Assembly (NCBI GenBank): GCA_951394045.1
Contig: OX595991.1
Span: 3,409,140 to 3,473,139, forward strand
Origin: Nitzschia sp. DOCU1
Taxonomy: Eukaryota > Bacillariophyta > Bacillariophyceae > Bacillariales > Bacillariaceae
DNA length: 64,000 nucleotides
Direction: 5' to 3'
The notes under the pieces are model-generated. The model saw only the letters and a program-made list of their open reading frames with translations, had not been told where the DNA came from and ran no database searches. A program made the position numbers and the translations under genes. Shown here one piece after another: positions 10,546 to 21,295 of the stretch. Position 1 is the first letter of the stretch. Each line of letters opens with the position of its first letter.

Positions 10546-11871
10546 ATGAAAGTCTTGATTGTTGGCTGTGGTTTGGCTGGTTTGGCTACGGCGTTGGGTC
10601 TCGTTACAACAGCCACAAAAGACCAGGAAGAGAATGACCTCGAAATTGTCATTGTGGAACGTCGTCACGACTTTCAGAGTCGCGGGGCAACGTTTGGATT
10701 GGCCCCGAATGGGCAAATCGCCTTGCAGGAAATCGCCCCCGCTTCACTCCTCGAACAATTGAAAGCGCTCGGGGTTTACATGTCCCTGTCGGGTGGGTAC
10801 ATGTTGCCATGGTGGAGTGTGCGAGATGCAATGTTGGAAGTAGTGACGCATGTCTCGCCCTACAAAGATTGCATCCGAATTTTCATGGGCTGTGTCGTAG
10901 AGACTGTCGAGAATATTGACAAGGACATGCCACTGTCAGTTTCGTTCGCAGCTGTAGCGACCTCGTCTTCTTCAGACGATGACGGCGGCAAAACGACTCC
11001 CGCAGCACCAATGCTACCAGAAGCACAGTCGTTCGACCTGCTCATTGGCGCCGACGGCGTTCATTCGCAGATTCGAACCGAAATTCTGAAATTGGCCCCA
11101 CCGGTATCCACCGATACCTATGTCTGGAGAGGCGGTGTCAATTTGAATGCCGCGCCAGAGCTCTCCCCGTACTTTGAGGATATTCACATCGCCAAGCTCG
11201 ATACCTTTGGCAGCTCGTTGCTTTTGGCCATTTTCAACTTTTCCACCAAGGTACCAGGCATGGCTACATGGGTGCTCAGTTGCAATAATGCGGAGGAGAA
11301 CGGAATCGTACCAGGCAAGGTGACGACTCCATTGGATCTACTAGAAGACTACAAGAACAGTTTGGCAGAGGACGAACGCTTGAAACAAGAATCCAAATTC
11401 AAATTGGCAGAATTATTGTTTCGAAACACCCAGGATGCATCGGATTTGACATGGTCCACGGAAATGGCAGTAGTGGATCTAGATGCCTTTACACAACGTC
11501 GATGGGGTGGTACATTTCGAGCTACATTGGTCGGTGACGCGGCGCATTCCTTGCGCCCTGCTTCGGGGCTGGGGGGAAGCATGGCCTTCGAAGATGCGGC
11601 CGTCCTTTGCCGACAATTGCAATGGACGACAGATAGTATCGCGACCACCTTGGCAAAGTTCGAAGCCTTGCGCTTGCCTAGATGCCGATCCATATCCCGA
11701 GATCAAACTCTACGATCTACTCTGGCGTACAAACTAGGATTTGGCAAGGTACCCGCATGGAATCCAGTCTATCGTGAATGGATTTTTCAAGGGCCAAATG
11801 CTTCGCCAGAACCACCTGTAGACGAACGGGCCGTTTTTGAAACTGTCTTGAAAGAACTCGAAGAACAGTAG
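10546..11871 (+). CDS. FAD-dependent monooxygenase
   Basis: 441 residues, intronless. The Rossmann FAD-binding motif is at the very N-terminus (VLIVGCGLAGLATALG, G7-x-G9-x2-G12). A second conserved motif, GATFGLAPNGQIAL, is at 47-60 and W-x-VRDAML is near 90-97. The FAD/NAD(P)H motif GADGVHSQIR is at 168-177. The ribityl-binding motif GDAAHSLRPASGLGGSMAFE is at 330-349. These are the hallmarks of the class A flavin monooxygenases (FAD_binding_3), which include salicylate hydroxylases, UbiH-like enzymes and zeaxanthin epoxidases. The substrate cannot be told from sequence. No transit peptide or membrane anchor is obvious. The length is normal for a stand-alone enzyme; zeaxanthin epoxidases are usually longer and carry an FHA domain, which is absent here. 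Confidence 0.88.
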   Translation: MKVLIVGCGLAGLATALGLVTTATKDQEENDLEIVIVERRHDFQSRGATFGLAPNGQIALQEIAPASLLEQLKALGVYMSLSGGYMLPWWSVRDAMLEVVTHVSPYKDCIRIFMGCVVETVENIDKDMPLSVSFAAVATSSSSDDDGGKTTPAAPMLPEAQSFDLLIGADGVHSQIRTEILKLAPPVSTDTYVWRGGVNLNAAPELSPYFEDIHIAKLDTFGSSLLLAIFNFSTKVPGMATWVLSCNNAEENGIVPGKVTTPLDLLEDYKNSLAEDERLKQESKFKLAELLFRNTQDASDLTWSTEMAVVDLDAFTQRRWGGTFRATLVGDAAHSLRPASGLGGSMAFEDAAVLCRQLQWTTDSIATTLAKFEALRLPRCRSISRDQTLRSTLAYKLGFGKVPAWNPVYREWIFQGPNASPEPPVDERAVFETVLKELEEQ

Positions 11872-13637
11872 GGCGAATAACATTTGGTGGTGGTGACAAG
11901 GAGAATGTTTGAGATCGACTTTTTCGTGAGCCAGGCAGTATGTCGCAAAATATTGCAAGTTGGCCACAATGCTTTGGGGCTGCTGAAACGGCAAACAACA
12001 AAACGAGAATCATGGACAAACCGTAGCCAGCCAAAACAGTTGTTTTATGTCTAGAGGTTTTGATACGGCACCGAAGAAATACCCAGAGCGGAACATTCGA
12101 CGACTACGACGGTCGCAGCAGCAATAGCAAGGGCTAAATATGCCTAGTACACTCTTTCGTGAAACTTTTTTTGCTCTAGTCTCGCTTCGTCTTCCATAGT
12201 TCAAGTCTTTGCCGAGGCTCAATGCCGGGTCTATGATCTGTATCAAGAGGGCTTCAACTGCAACCCTATTCACATTTAACAAGTTATGTTGGACAAGACG
12301 CCTTTCCTCGCTGTATTTGCTCATTACTCCTGCGTTTTGTTCTGCAAGAGCCTCGGTGTTGATGACTCCTGCGTGCACGTCGCCAAGGCAGATGCACCCG
12401 AATTTGTAAATGAGATTCGGCTGGATACTATTTGTGTGCTCACACAGGGCAGTTACCGATGGATAGTGAAGCAATTGAATGATGGTTGCAACTCGAGACC
12501 GCGGCCGGCAATGCTGAAATCGGTAGTAAGATGCTGTGACGGGGAGTGCTCCTGCTTTAGCGATATGGTAAAAAACACTGTTCCTTGCAACACCGCAAGG
12601 GACCCCCCACGTGTCATGGCCAACACTGAAGGCTTCGTCGTCACATATTGAGTAACCAGTAGTCGGATACAGACGAAAACATAATATCATGGTCTGTAAG
12701 TTGATTGATTTTCGTTCGTCTCGGTTCCACGATGATTTCTTGCGGCGGACTTGTTGGACAACTAAGAAGAACTACCTTGCAATTTGACGAAGCTGGTGCT
12801 CGTCCTGAAATTACAGCAGTGACCAACCCATAATACGATTTCATCTTTTCGCTGTTGCGGCACACTTATTAGCGCATCATTGTGGCAACAGCAGCAACAG
12901 GTCTTCATTTACCATGATGGGATACTCCAATCATATTCTTGGAGTCTTCGTCGCAGCTGCGACCGTACTTTTGCTGTTACCTAACTAGTTAGTGGGAGGA
13001 GGTACGTAGAGGTGCAGACATAAAATGAGGATTCAAGGGGATCTCCGCATCATCCTAGTTCTAAAAGCAACACCTTTGGAATACAACGAAGCGAATGCCG
13101 ATGTGCCGCCGACTATTGTGGCATGTGCTGCCTCGAAGTGTGGCTCGACCGGCTCTCGATTTGAGGAGCGATTGATCAAAGTGTGATACACATGATTTCG
13201 ATGCCGAAAAACGCCACGACTGATTTTGTTACTTAGAAAAAGGTTCCTAAGTACCAACGCCGGCGAGAAATGATTACTCAAAATCTCTATATTGAGGTAT
13301 GTTTGATGTTAGGATACACATTCGTCCTGACTCCAATCGGTCTTCTCCAACCCGGCCGTTGCGTCGGTGGAAGTCCCTCCGACGCGGAACGACCAACAGG
13401 ATGCATGTATGTGTGCTTCCCTTGCTTTCCGTCTTGTGTTTGCTGTTGCGTTGTTCAAACGTCAACATATTTGTCTGCTACTAGCTACTACTATCAGCTA
13501 GCTGAGCGTTCCCCTCTTGTCATCTCTGCTCCGGGCGCGAAAGCATCTTGCCGGCCTTGGCTGTCGTTTCCTCGGTGGCGTGGTGGGCGGGCGTGTTATC
13601 GATAATCGAGTAGCGCAAGTGGCACAATACACAGATC
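11872..13637. other. intergenic region without a supported gene
   Basis: About 1.77 kb. The longest frame is 12010-12690 on the minus strand (226 codons). It has no recognisable domain, and its plus-strand antisense is also partly open, so I do not call it. The right end presumably carries the promoter of the TPR/SH3 gene. Confidence 0.5.
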
Positions 13638-16600
13638 ATGATTGTTTCTCCGGTTGCTCCGGCTCCTGCGAAATCCTTGGTTGTGTCGTCGTTGAAACGC
13701 AATCGAACTAGGAGTTCTGATGGTGGTGGGGGCGATGGCGCCAGCAGCAATGGCGGCGCCCCCGCCACGATGAAATTGAGTCTTCATTCCACAATGGCGG
13801 GTGACGCGATCCAACGGGGCAATTACCGGGAGGCCATAGAGTTGTATCGAGTCGCACTGGGAGAATATATAAAAGGATCTCCGTCAGTGGTAGAACTCGT
13901 CAATGCGGCAGCTACTTGCTTCAACCTGGGCGCACTATCGAAAAAGTTGCAGCACTATCCGCAAGCTTCCGAGTACTTTTTGCAAGCTGAACAATTGTAC
14001 AAGTCGTGCGTGGAAAAAGTCAAGCGAAGTCGACAAAACCAGCAGCCACAACAGCAACAACATTCCTCGACCTCTCAGGTCTGCTTGTTTCAACTCATCG
14101 TGGAAACAATTCAGGCAAGAGCGCACTTGCATTACAAGTATCTGCATCGGTTGGAGGAAGCCATTGAATGTCACGAAGAAGCGCTGGATGCACTCGAGCA
14201 GCAAGCAAACGACGATCGGACGGTTATGCTACACAAGATCCAGTTCGTTTCGCTTGGACCGCAACATCGAAGCAAGTTGCTGCTTTTGTCGCTGCAGAAC
14301 CTCGGAAAATTATACGTCGAGCGCGGTGACCTCGAGGATGGATTGATTGCCTACCAAGAAGCCTTGGGCGTACTCCAAGAACAGCAACAACAAGAACATC
14401 GCCAAGCAGAGCTCGTACAGATACTACAAGCCTTGGCAGATATTTACATGGCCAAACAAGGAGATACCTTGGGCGTCCCGCAATTGCAACTTTTAGCAAG
14501 ACTACAAGAAGATTTCAGACGATGGAACCCTGCCCTGAGTTGTTGGGAGCGGGTGTTATATCTACAGTCACAGCAGTTTGGTGAAGCTTCGGTGCAAGTA
14601 GCGGATGCCCTGTGTCAGCTAGCGCGTGTCATGATGTTGCAAGGCAACCAAGAAGGCGCATTGGACTTGTACCATGCTGCAATACAAAAATACAGACTTA
14701 CAAAGACGCCATTGCCGCGGGAAGCCGTAGGGAATACTACCGACATCTTTTGTCAGCTGCAATTGCAAGATGAAGCCTTGGAGTATTTGCAGGACTTGAA
14801 CAGCAGCGTATCGCCGCAGCAGCAACCGGAAGAAGCAGCTTGGGTTTTGTGTCAACGAGGACGAATCTATCTGGAACAAGGTCGATTGGATGAAGCGAGT
14901 CAATGTTTATGTCAGAGTGCACAAATGCTGGATGATGATGACTATGTCTTTCAACTATTACAAAAACTTGAATTCTTGCAGCAACGAAGACGGGAAGATG
15001 CTGTTGCTGCTCCGGAAAAGGGGGCGTCATCCACTACCAGTACTATCAAGACAACAGCTACAATACTGGAACGTCCATCCACTTCGCATCTGGACCTGCC
15101 GCTGGAAAGTATTCTGGAAGATGACGATGAAACGTCTACAGTGACATCAATCGAAGAACTACGTGGTGATTTGACTGGTGGAAAATTGGCATTAGATTGT
15201 CGTGCCATCCCATCCTTGTTGGAGACGATCCAGGAACAACGACAAGAGAAAGAAGACGAGGAAGAAAACATGGACAATCAAAAGCAAGACTACTGCGAGG
15301 ACGATGAGCAAATTTATTTCGTCATTCAGAAAGACGAAGTTGAGATGAATGCTGCTGCTGAAGCGGCGGCATGCACTATTTCATGTCATCCCACGCACCT
15401 TCGTTCCCCTAGTACAGACGAAGAAGACGATGATGAATTGATTCCTATAACATCCATTGATCGATTGGAAGGGGAAGGTAGAGCAAAGGTTTTCCAAGAC
15501 GATGATGTCGTCCCTGTGGTGGTTACACCTGACCGCCCAACTACGAGCGGGCAACAAGCTCGTCGACCTCAAGTTCAGCAATTGCCTCCACAGGACACGG
15601 ACGAAGTTCCACCGAAATCAAATTTGCCACAAGTTTCGGGATTAGCTAGCCTTACCGAAGTTGTCGACGATTTGTCCGCTTCATGTTCTACACCTGACAA
15701 TAATGCAGGGTCGGACTGTACCATGCAACTTTCTCAGGTCCCAGCGGTTACAACGACAGAAGTGGAAACTAGCTTGGATCAGAATACAGAAGATCCTCTC
15801 CTACTACTACCCATGTCGATGGAACGGCAGTTCAACGATGCCTCAAAGTCCGTGGTAGAATCCTGCACGACCGAAAAGCCACCTCAAACGATGCTATTTG
15901 TGGACACTACCGGTAGTTCTTTTCAATTGGAAGAGGAGCCAACCATTAGGTCCACCTCTACCAGATCGCGGAGTCTCCGAAATGACAAATCGCCCCTTCA
16001 AACCCCGCAACAGTCTAATTCAGTCAAGTCACCACTCAGCGACAGCGGATCGAAGTTTTTTGAACGACAAGCCCCAAACCAAGAAATTTCGCCCAAGACG
16101 CCACTGCCCAATCGAGGTCGTTTTGCAAAAGCATTTGGCATTCCTTTCTTACGACAACGAAGCAAAAAACGACTGCTCTCAGGCTTGGGTGCTTTGGATG
16201 AAGAGAGAGAAGTCAAGGCCTTCCCCCCGACGGACGACGATGAGAGATCAGGTGAAAGCTTCGACGAGGCGCCCGTTCCCTACATCGCCATGCGAAAAAA
16301 TGAAAATGCTGACGAGGACAACGACGATGATGAATCGCAGGTTTCTCAAATCACGTTCAAAATTGAAGAACAGGCAACGGCTCAAAAGACCAATCAAGAT
16401 GGTCAGTGGTGGTGGGGGGTTACAGCGGAAGGATTGGAAGGCTGGTTTCCGACATCGTATGTTCATCAAGCGGTGGAGGCCGCGGAAGGTTTCCTTTCGG
16501 CCAAGTCCATTCACGAGCAGAAAAAGTCACGGCCGCTGGACTTCGACTCGGATGAAGAATCGGACAAAGAGACATCTTCGGTGGCTAGCAAGACTATCAA

Positions 16601-18476
16601 CGAGGAATCAAGTATTGACGGCCCCGACATCCGCAAAGGAAAGAACGATAAGTCGTTGGTTGAATCTTGTTCAGGGAGACCTCGGACTTTGGACGCTGTA
16701 GCGAAAGCCACAAGGCCGACGACACTCGCTTCCCAAATTGAACAAAAGCAGGCGCATTTAGAACAACAAAGTTCGGCCGATGCAGAAGGACATCTCTCGG
16801 AATCTATCACTTTGTTCGAGTTGGCGGTATTGCGCAGCAAGAACGGTGAAGTAGGAGAGGCTCTTTGCAATTGCCAGCAAGCTCTACAAATTCAAAACTC
16901 TTCCCAGAATACCCCAGGTGCTTGCAAGACGCTCATCTTGATGGCCGAAATCCATTCGCGAACAAAGCACTATGATGCGGCACTCGCTTGCTATGATGAG
17001 TTGCAGAAACTACAAGAAGCCACCTTTGGCTATTACCACGAGGATGTTGCTAATACTTTGAATCGGAAGGGCAACGTTTTGGCTCGTCAGGGTGAATTTG
17101 ATCTTGCAATGGACAACCACAAGGAAGCTCTTCGAATTCTGAAAAAGTATTGTGGAGAGGAAGTCAAGAATCCGCTCGTGTCCCAAACACTTATCCAGAT
17201 CGGGGCAGTGTACTATAAGGAGCGTAACTCGCTCAAGACAATTCAGACAAATCGGGACGGTTACTCCACGTTCATTGAAGGCGGGATGCTCGAAGTCATC
17301 GGGCGTGCCCACGAGGAACGTGGCTCCTATAGAATGGCCATAGCTTTCTTTGAAGAGAAGCTCCAATGTCTCGACGACCAAGAAAACTCGGATGAACTAG
17401 AGCAAGTGGCGGAGACTCTGAACAGCTTAGGTATGTTGAGCTGCCGCGCTGGACTCTACCTTGAAGCCATCGACTATTATGATCGGGCACTTGGAATTCA
17501 AATGAAACTTGGGTGTGACGTGGTGCAGCTGGCCATGGCGAAAGTTCTTGCTGGGAGTGTTCAATTTTCGCTCGGCCATTTTATGAAGGCCCTCAAACTT
17601 TTCGAAGACGCTCTTCGGACGCTCCGAGACAAAGTTGGCAAGGAGCAGGAGACTGTTGCAGCTACTTTGTTTCATATGGGCGTGGTTCGTGTCGCACTCT
17701 ATGACTACGATAACGCAAAATCCAATTTGAAGGAAGCATTGCGAATCCAGAAGAAGTTGCTCGGCGGCGAGCATCCCGCAACTCTCCGTACAAGACGGGA
17801 ACTTGGCAATCTCCTCGCAGCGTGGGAATCAGAAATCGATTTCGCGCTCAGTGAATATAACGCTGTACTGGAGATCCAGAAGCGTATTCATGGCGAAAGA
17901 CATCCGAATGTGTCCGAGACGCTTCATTGTATCGGGTGTGCCCAGGCAAGGAAAGGCGAACACAAACTTGCCCTCCGAACGCTAGAAGACTGTTACAACA
18001 TGCGTCTCGAATTCCTGGGTATGGACCATCCATTGCAAGCGTCCACACTTCATGAAATTGCCAAGATCCAGCTGGGACGGGGAAGACTGAAAAAAACCGT
18101 TCATATTTGTGATTCAGCGCTGCTCATCAGAAAGGATTCTTTGAGCGAGAATCATGTAGACGTTGCCACCGCCACCGCCACAAAAGCGAGCTGCCTGGTT
18201 GCCAAAGGGGACTTCGCCGAGGCCAACAAGCTTTTCCTCGAAGCCCACTCGATTGCTAGAGAGGCCGTCGGTATGATGCATCCCACCGTTGCGGATATCC
18301 AGGTTCAAGTCGGCACGATGCATCTTCGAAAATGCCATTTCGATGAAGCCGCCGAAGCTATCAACAATGCGCTCGACATTTATCGGGCATCTGGACTTGA
18401 TGACAACCATAGGGGAGTCATGGAAGCCCTGAAGGAGCTCGAACGGGTGGAACGTGCAGAAATGCTTTGCGTCTAG
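13638..18476 (+). CDS. TPR-SH3-TPR scaffold protein
   Basis: 1612 residues, intronless. Residues about 50-450 form degenerate TPR helices (for example MAGDAIQRGNYREAIELYRV and LHRLEEAIECHEEALDAL). A low-complexity acidic region, about 470-870, follows. Residues about 875-945 look like an SH3 domain with a long insert, ending in the diagnostic DGQWWWGVTAEGLEGWF then PTSYV. Residues about 1040-1600 carry at least ten kinesin-light-chain-type TPRs of roughly 42 residues, with the typical A-L-x-I-Q-x(4)-G-x-x-HP spacing (ALRIQKKLLGGEHPATLRT; AVLEIQKRIHGERHPNVSET). TPR and SH3 domains both bind peptides, SH3 usually proline-rich ones. A large adaptor in trafficking or signalling is inferred. No catalytic motif is seen. 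The ATG at 13638 opens the frame; an internal ATG at 13770 is possible. Confidence 0.85.
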   Translation: MIVSPVAPAPAKSLVVSSLKRNRTRSSDGGGGDGASSNGGAPATMKLSLHSTMAGDAIQRGNYREAIELYRVALGEYIKGSPSVVELVNAAATCFNLGALSKKLQHYPQASEYFLQAEQLYKSCVEKVKRSRQNQQPQQQQHSSTSQVCLFQLIVETIQARAHLHYKYLHRLEEAIECHEEALDALEQQANDDRTVMLHKIQFVSLGPQHRSKLLLLSLQNLGKLYVERGDLEDGLIAYQEALGVLQEQQQQEHRQAELVQILQALADIYMAKQGDTLGVPQLQLLARLQEDFRRWNPALSCWERVLYLQSQQFGEASVQVADALCQLARVMMLQGNQEGALDLYHAAIQKYRLTKTPLPREAVGNTTDIFCQLQLQDEALEYLQDLNSSVSPQQQPEEAAWVLCQRGRIYLEQGRLDEASQCLCQSAQMLDDDDYVFQLLQKLEFLQQRRREDAVAAPEKGASSTTSTIKTTATILERPSTSHLDLPLESILEDDDETSTVTSIEELRGDLTGGKLALDCRAIPSLLETIQEQRQEKEDEEENMDNQKQDYCEDDEQIYFVIQKDEVEMNAAAEAAACTISCHPTHLRSPSTDEEDDDELIPITSIDRLEGEGRAKVFQDDDVVPVVVTPDRPTTSGQQARRPQVQQLPPQDTDEVPPKSNLPQVSGLASLTEVVDDLSASCSTPDNNAGSDCTMQLSQVPAVTTTEVETSLDQNTEDPLLLLPMSMERQFNDASKSVVESCTTEKPPQTMLFVDTTGSSFQLEEEPTIRSTSTRSRSLRNDKSPLQTPQQSNSVKSPLSDSGSKFFERQAPNQEISPKTPLPNRGRFAKAFGIPFLRQRSKKRLLSGLGALDEEREVKAFPPTDDDERSGESFDEAPVPYIAMRKNENADEDNDDDESQVSQITFKIEEQATAQKTNQDGQWWWGVTAEGLEGWFPTSYVHQAVEAAEGFLSAKSIHEQKKSRPLDFDSDEESDKETSSVASKTINEESSIDGPDIRKGKNDKSLVESCSGRPRTLDAVAKATRPTTLASQIEQKQAHLEQQSSADAEGHLSESITLFELAVLRSKNGEVGEALCNCQQALQIQNSSQNTPGACKTLILMAEIHSRTKHYDAALACYDELQKLQEATFGYYHEDVANTLNRKGNVLARQGEFDLAMDNHKEALRILKKYCGEEVKNPLVSQTLIQIGAVYYKERNSLKTIQTNRDGYSTFIEGGMLEVIGRAHEERGSYRMAIAFFEEKLQCLDDQENSDELEQVAETLNSLGMLSCRAGLYLEAIDYYDRALGIQMKLGCDVVQLAMAKVLAGSVQFSLGHFMKALKLFEDALRTLRDKVGKEQETVAATLFHMGVVRVALYDYDNAKSNLKEALRIQKKLLGGEHPATLRTRRELGNLLAAWESEIDFALSEYNAVLEIQKRIHGERHPNVSETLHCIGCAQARKGEHKLALRTLEDCYNMRLEFLGMDHPLQASTLHEIAKIQLGRGRLKKTVHICDSALLIRKDSLSENHVDVATATATKASCLVAKGDFAEANKLFLEAHSIAREAVGMMHPTVADIQVQVGTMHLRKCHFDEAAEAINNALDIYRASGLDDNHRGVMEALKELERVERAEMLCV

Positions 18477-19335
18477 GTAGCTAGCTTAGCTGGTATCATT
18501 GTACAAAACTAACATAATTCAACAGCAATTTATGTACTGAGCACATATGCTTTCTCTTCTGCAAGAAAAAACGTTTCATCATGTCCCCTGTCCACGCTCA
18601 CAGTTCCACAATTCCATGCCTCTCAAACCAAAATTTGAAAGAAATCGGACTATTATGGCTCGAATGCAGGATATAGGATTGCTCTGTCTTGGCTCTGATC
18701 CGAGCCGAGTTTCTCTTGGTACCACGTACGTAGTAGGGGGGGCAATAACGATTTGGGCGCTTGGGGCGTCCCCTTAGCAAGCACCTATCGCAGATAGGCT
18801 GCTACACGTTGTCTCGGTTCGGTGCCTGTATTCCCAAGGGGACGTATCGGACTTCCAACTTCTTGTGAGAAGCCGCTACTAGTCCTATTCCATCCCTCCC
18901 TATTCTACTCATACTGGTGGTGGGTCTCAGACAGGGCTTATAGGTTTAGATCGAGTCTTCGGTCCTGCCAGTGGGACCTGTCTGCTCTTTCTTCACAATT
19001 TCGCCCTCTGATCCGCCCTAGCGGATTCCAGAAGTGGACCCCCCAGCACAGTAGAGAGCGTAGCTCGGCGCCTGGCCGAGGAGGCCGGCCAGGCGGTCTT
19101 CACCTCGGTGTATTCGGCGCCGTCGGGGCGCCCGGAAACCCATGGACCGGTAATATTTGGGACCGAGTGGCCCAGCTAGGGAGCAGAAGGCAGTATCGTG
19201 TCGGGGACACGGTGGGGGGAGGCTAGCTGGGCCCAATTTGTTCAAAAATAAAGTAAAAGTACCGCTTGTGTTGCCTGCTAAATCCGATAAATTTTTCCAC
19301 ACGTCACAATAGGGGGCCCAAAGCACGGGAACATT
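18477..19335. other. boundary segment with a GC-rich tract
   Basis: This 860-bp spacer separates single-copy gene space from the repeated subtelomere. Within it, about 18880-19230 is clearly richer in G and C than its flanks, with runs such as gaggaggccggccaggcgg and cgtcggggcgcccgg. A 134-codon frame (18822-19226) covers it but shows no known domain. It is not part of units A, B or C. It could be DNA from elsewhere in the genome, an organelle-like insertion, or a relic of an older subtelomere; I cannot decide. Confidence 0.5.
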
Positions 19336-19599
19336 CCCTACGTTTCACCGTCCCGGCGTCTTTTCGTCCTTCTTGCCTGTCCTAGTCGATTATTCGACGA
19401 TTCCATGTCGACGGCAGTGATACGATCGCCACGGTTTGCTGCTGGCAAGGCAATGGATTTGTCTAAATAGGTTCTAGGACGTTCACGCCGAAACTTGGGC
19501 GCAGACAGCGATGAACGATCGATTTCACCCTTTTGGTTCTTCGCAGACGGAGAGGCACCGTGTCGTAAGTCTTTCTTCTGTTTCTTGAGACAAACTAGG

Positions 19600-20141
19600 G
19601 TACGTCGAACTCGTCTTCAATCTATCGAGGCCTGCCAGGTTTCTTCTTGAGAAAAATGAGGGATGCGTCCAACGCGTCGTCTACCATCTCAATCTTTCGA
19701 AGCCGGCCACGTTTTCTGTGGCTGCTCTCCAAATGCAACTGCTTGGTTTGGGGAATGGCATCCAGAAACGAATCACTCTTTCGCTTGCGGCGGCCAATAT
19801 CATGAATTTAATCCGCTTGCTCTGAGAACGTTCCGCCGTATTTTCACTGCTTTGATGATGATTGCCATCTCCAGCGTTTGCTGACATATCCTTGGTTTCA
19901 TCAGCTTGGATAAACTCCAGCAGCTGGTCAGGCTCCAAGTCCTCTTTATCGCTATCCCTCGACGGTATAGTATGGGCTCTCCTCGGTCGGCAATCAGATG
20001 ACTTGTAAAAGGTGGTTCCAAGCTTAAGGAAGTAGCATCGTCGTTTTGTTGGGCGGGATTCGACAAAGGCTTAATGGGATTAGAAGAATGAACTAGCGAA
20101 CTACCTCGATTTCTGTCCGCTCGCAAGGGAGGGGCAAGCAA
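19600..20141 (-). pseudogene. AT-hook module 1, copy A
   Basis: The minus strand encodes an acidic segment (EPDQLLEFIQADETKD), then GDGNHHQSSENTAE, then in another frame an AT-hook-like stretch (HRKRGRLRKIEMVDDALD) ending KKKPGRPR before a stop. AT-hooks bind the minor groove of AT-rich DNA. The module parallels the second one at 29591-30340. In copy A one T is missing near 19944 relative to B and C, so its two halves are in different frames. It is probably the C-terminal part of a chromatin protein. Confidence 0.5.
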
Positions 20142-20235
20142 AGCTCAGCATCTGTAAATGGCGGCAAATTCGAACTCGTAGCAACTTGCCGTCGGAGACG
20201 GCGACCACCTTCCAAAACCAAGCAGTTGAGAGGAG

Positions 20236-21151
20236 CTACTTCGAGCGGGGCGTTGCAATAGTGTCTGGGTCAAGAGTCGGCGCAGAAGGTTGTAGTCCTA
20301 GAAGAAACTTTTCGTGCTTGCAGCTTCCAGAGCAAATCCAAAAGGTTGTAGTCATATAAAGATCAGAAATGTTGGAGAACACCTCATAGACATCCTGGGC
20401 AATGGGTGGGAGCAGTTTCAGTAATGGCATAAGTTTCGAAAGTCACCCGACGATATCGCCAATGAAGCAGGCGGGAATGAGAGGAGATACCACTGGAGAC
20501 GCGCCGAGGTGGGACTCGCATTGGGTTGATACGCTGCTATCAATTGCGGGAAGTTGATCGACGAGTTTTCATCCAGAGCAATCTTCTTGCCACGGCAAAT
20601 GAAGAAGCGGTTGAACCAGCTTCGGATTACCTTCTTCGTAGAGCGGTTCTCCTTGGCGACCAATTCGGTCACGATTTTCTACAGGATACCGACACAGTGA
20701 TCAGGAATAATGTCGAATTGGATCGTGACGAAAGCAATGGTGATCTTACCTTCCTGATGTACTCCACGGCATTTTCTTTGTCCGACAAGGGCTCCTTCTT
20801 GGGCAGGGTAACAAAAGACCAGTCCTCGCGGTATGCACGCAAGTGCTTCTTTTGAATGTCGTCGAAAAGCTTTTCACGCAGCATAATCCCATCGTTGGTG
20901 AGTTGCTCCGATGCATCCACCAGAAACCCGCTTCGTAGAGAAAGAATTTGCTCCGTCAATCCCAATACGTCCGCCAGTCCGATCAAATCTTGGTGCCGCG
21001 CTGAGTCGTCTTGCAGCCCTTTGTCCGACGTTTGAAATAACTTTTTCTTGTCTGAAAACTTCAGATAATCTTCCAAACACTCTTGCAGGACCTTGACGCA
21101 AGTATTCCAGATCGAGGCTCGCCGCACCTCAACCTCGCTGTAGATAACCAT
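20236..21151 (-). pseudogene. syndetin (VPS50)-like gene, copy A
   Basis: Exon 1 (21151-20750) starts at an ATG and reads EVEVRRASIWNTCVKVLQEC, then DLIGLADVLGLTEQILSL and a segment ending HLRAYREDWSFVTLP. A 71-bp intron follows (20749-20679, GTAAG to TGTAG). Exon 2 begins KIVTELVAKENRSTKK. Near 20425-20430 the frame shifts by one base, then continues as MPLLKLLPPIAQDVYEVFSN and ISDLYMTTTFWICSG. The helix pattern and the LKPIAFDV-type block resemble syndetin/CCDC132, the VPS50 subunit of the EARP tethering complex in endosome recycling. That match is from memory of the family and is tentative. The frameshift is in all copies. The N-terminus of a normal VPS50 is not seen, so this is a truncated relic. 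Confidence 0.5.
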
Positions 21152-21295
21152 TATAAATTACCGCAGCGTAGGACTCGGACCCCAAGGAATCTGTGGCGTG
21201 CTCATTGTGCCATGTGAATAAAGAAACGAACATTCGTCAGCTGCCAACAGAGCTTGTGGTAAATCGCCGGTAAGAGATTCCTCGATGACTCAAAA

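Noticed and set aside
12010..12690. 226-codon minus-strand frame as a gene
   Set aside because: No recognisable domain, no clear composition bias, and overlapping antisense frames are also open; it is not better than chance.
18822..19226. 134-codon frame in the GC-rich tract
   Set aside because: GC-rich DNA has few stops; no domain or homology is recognisable.
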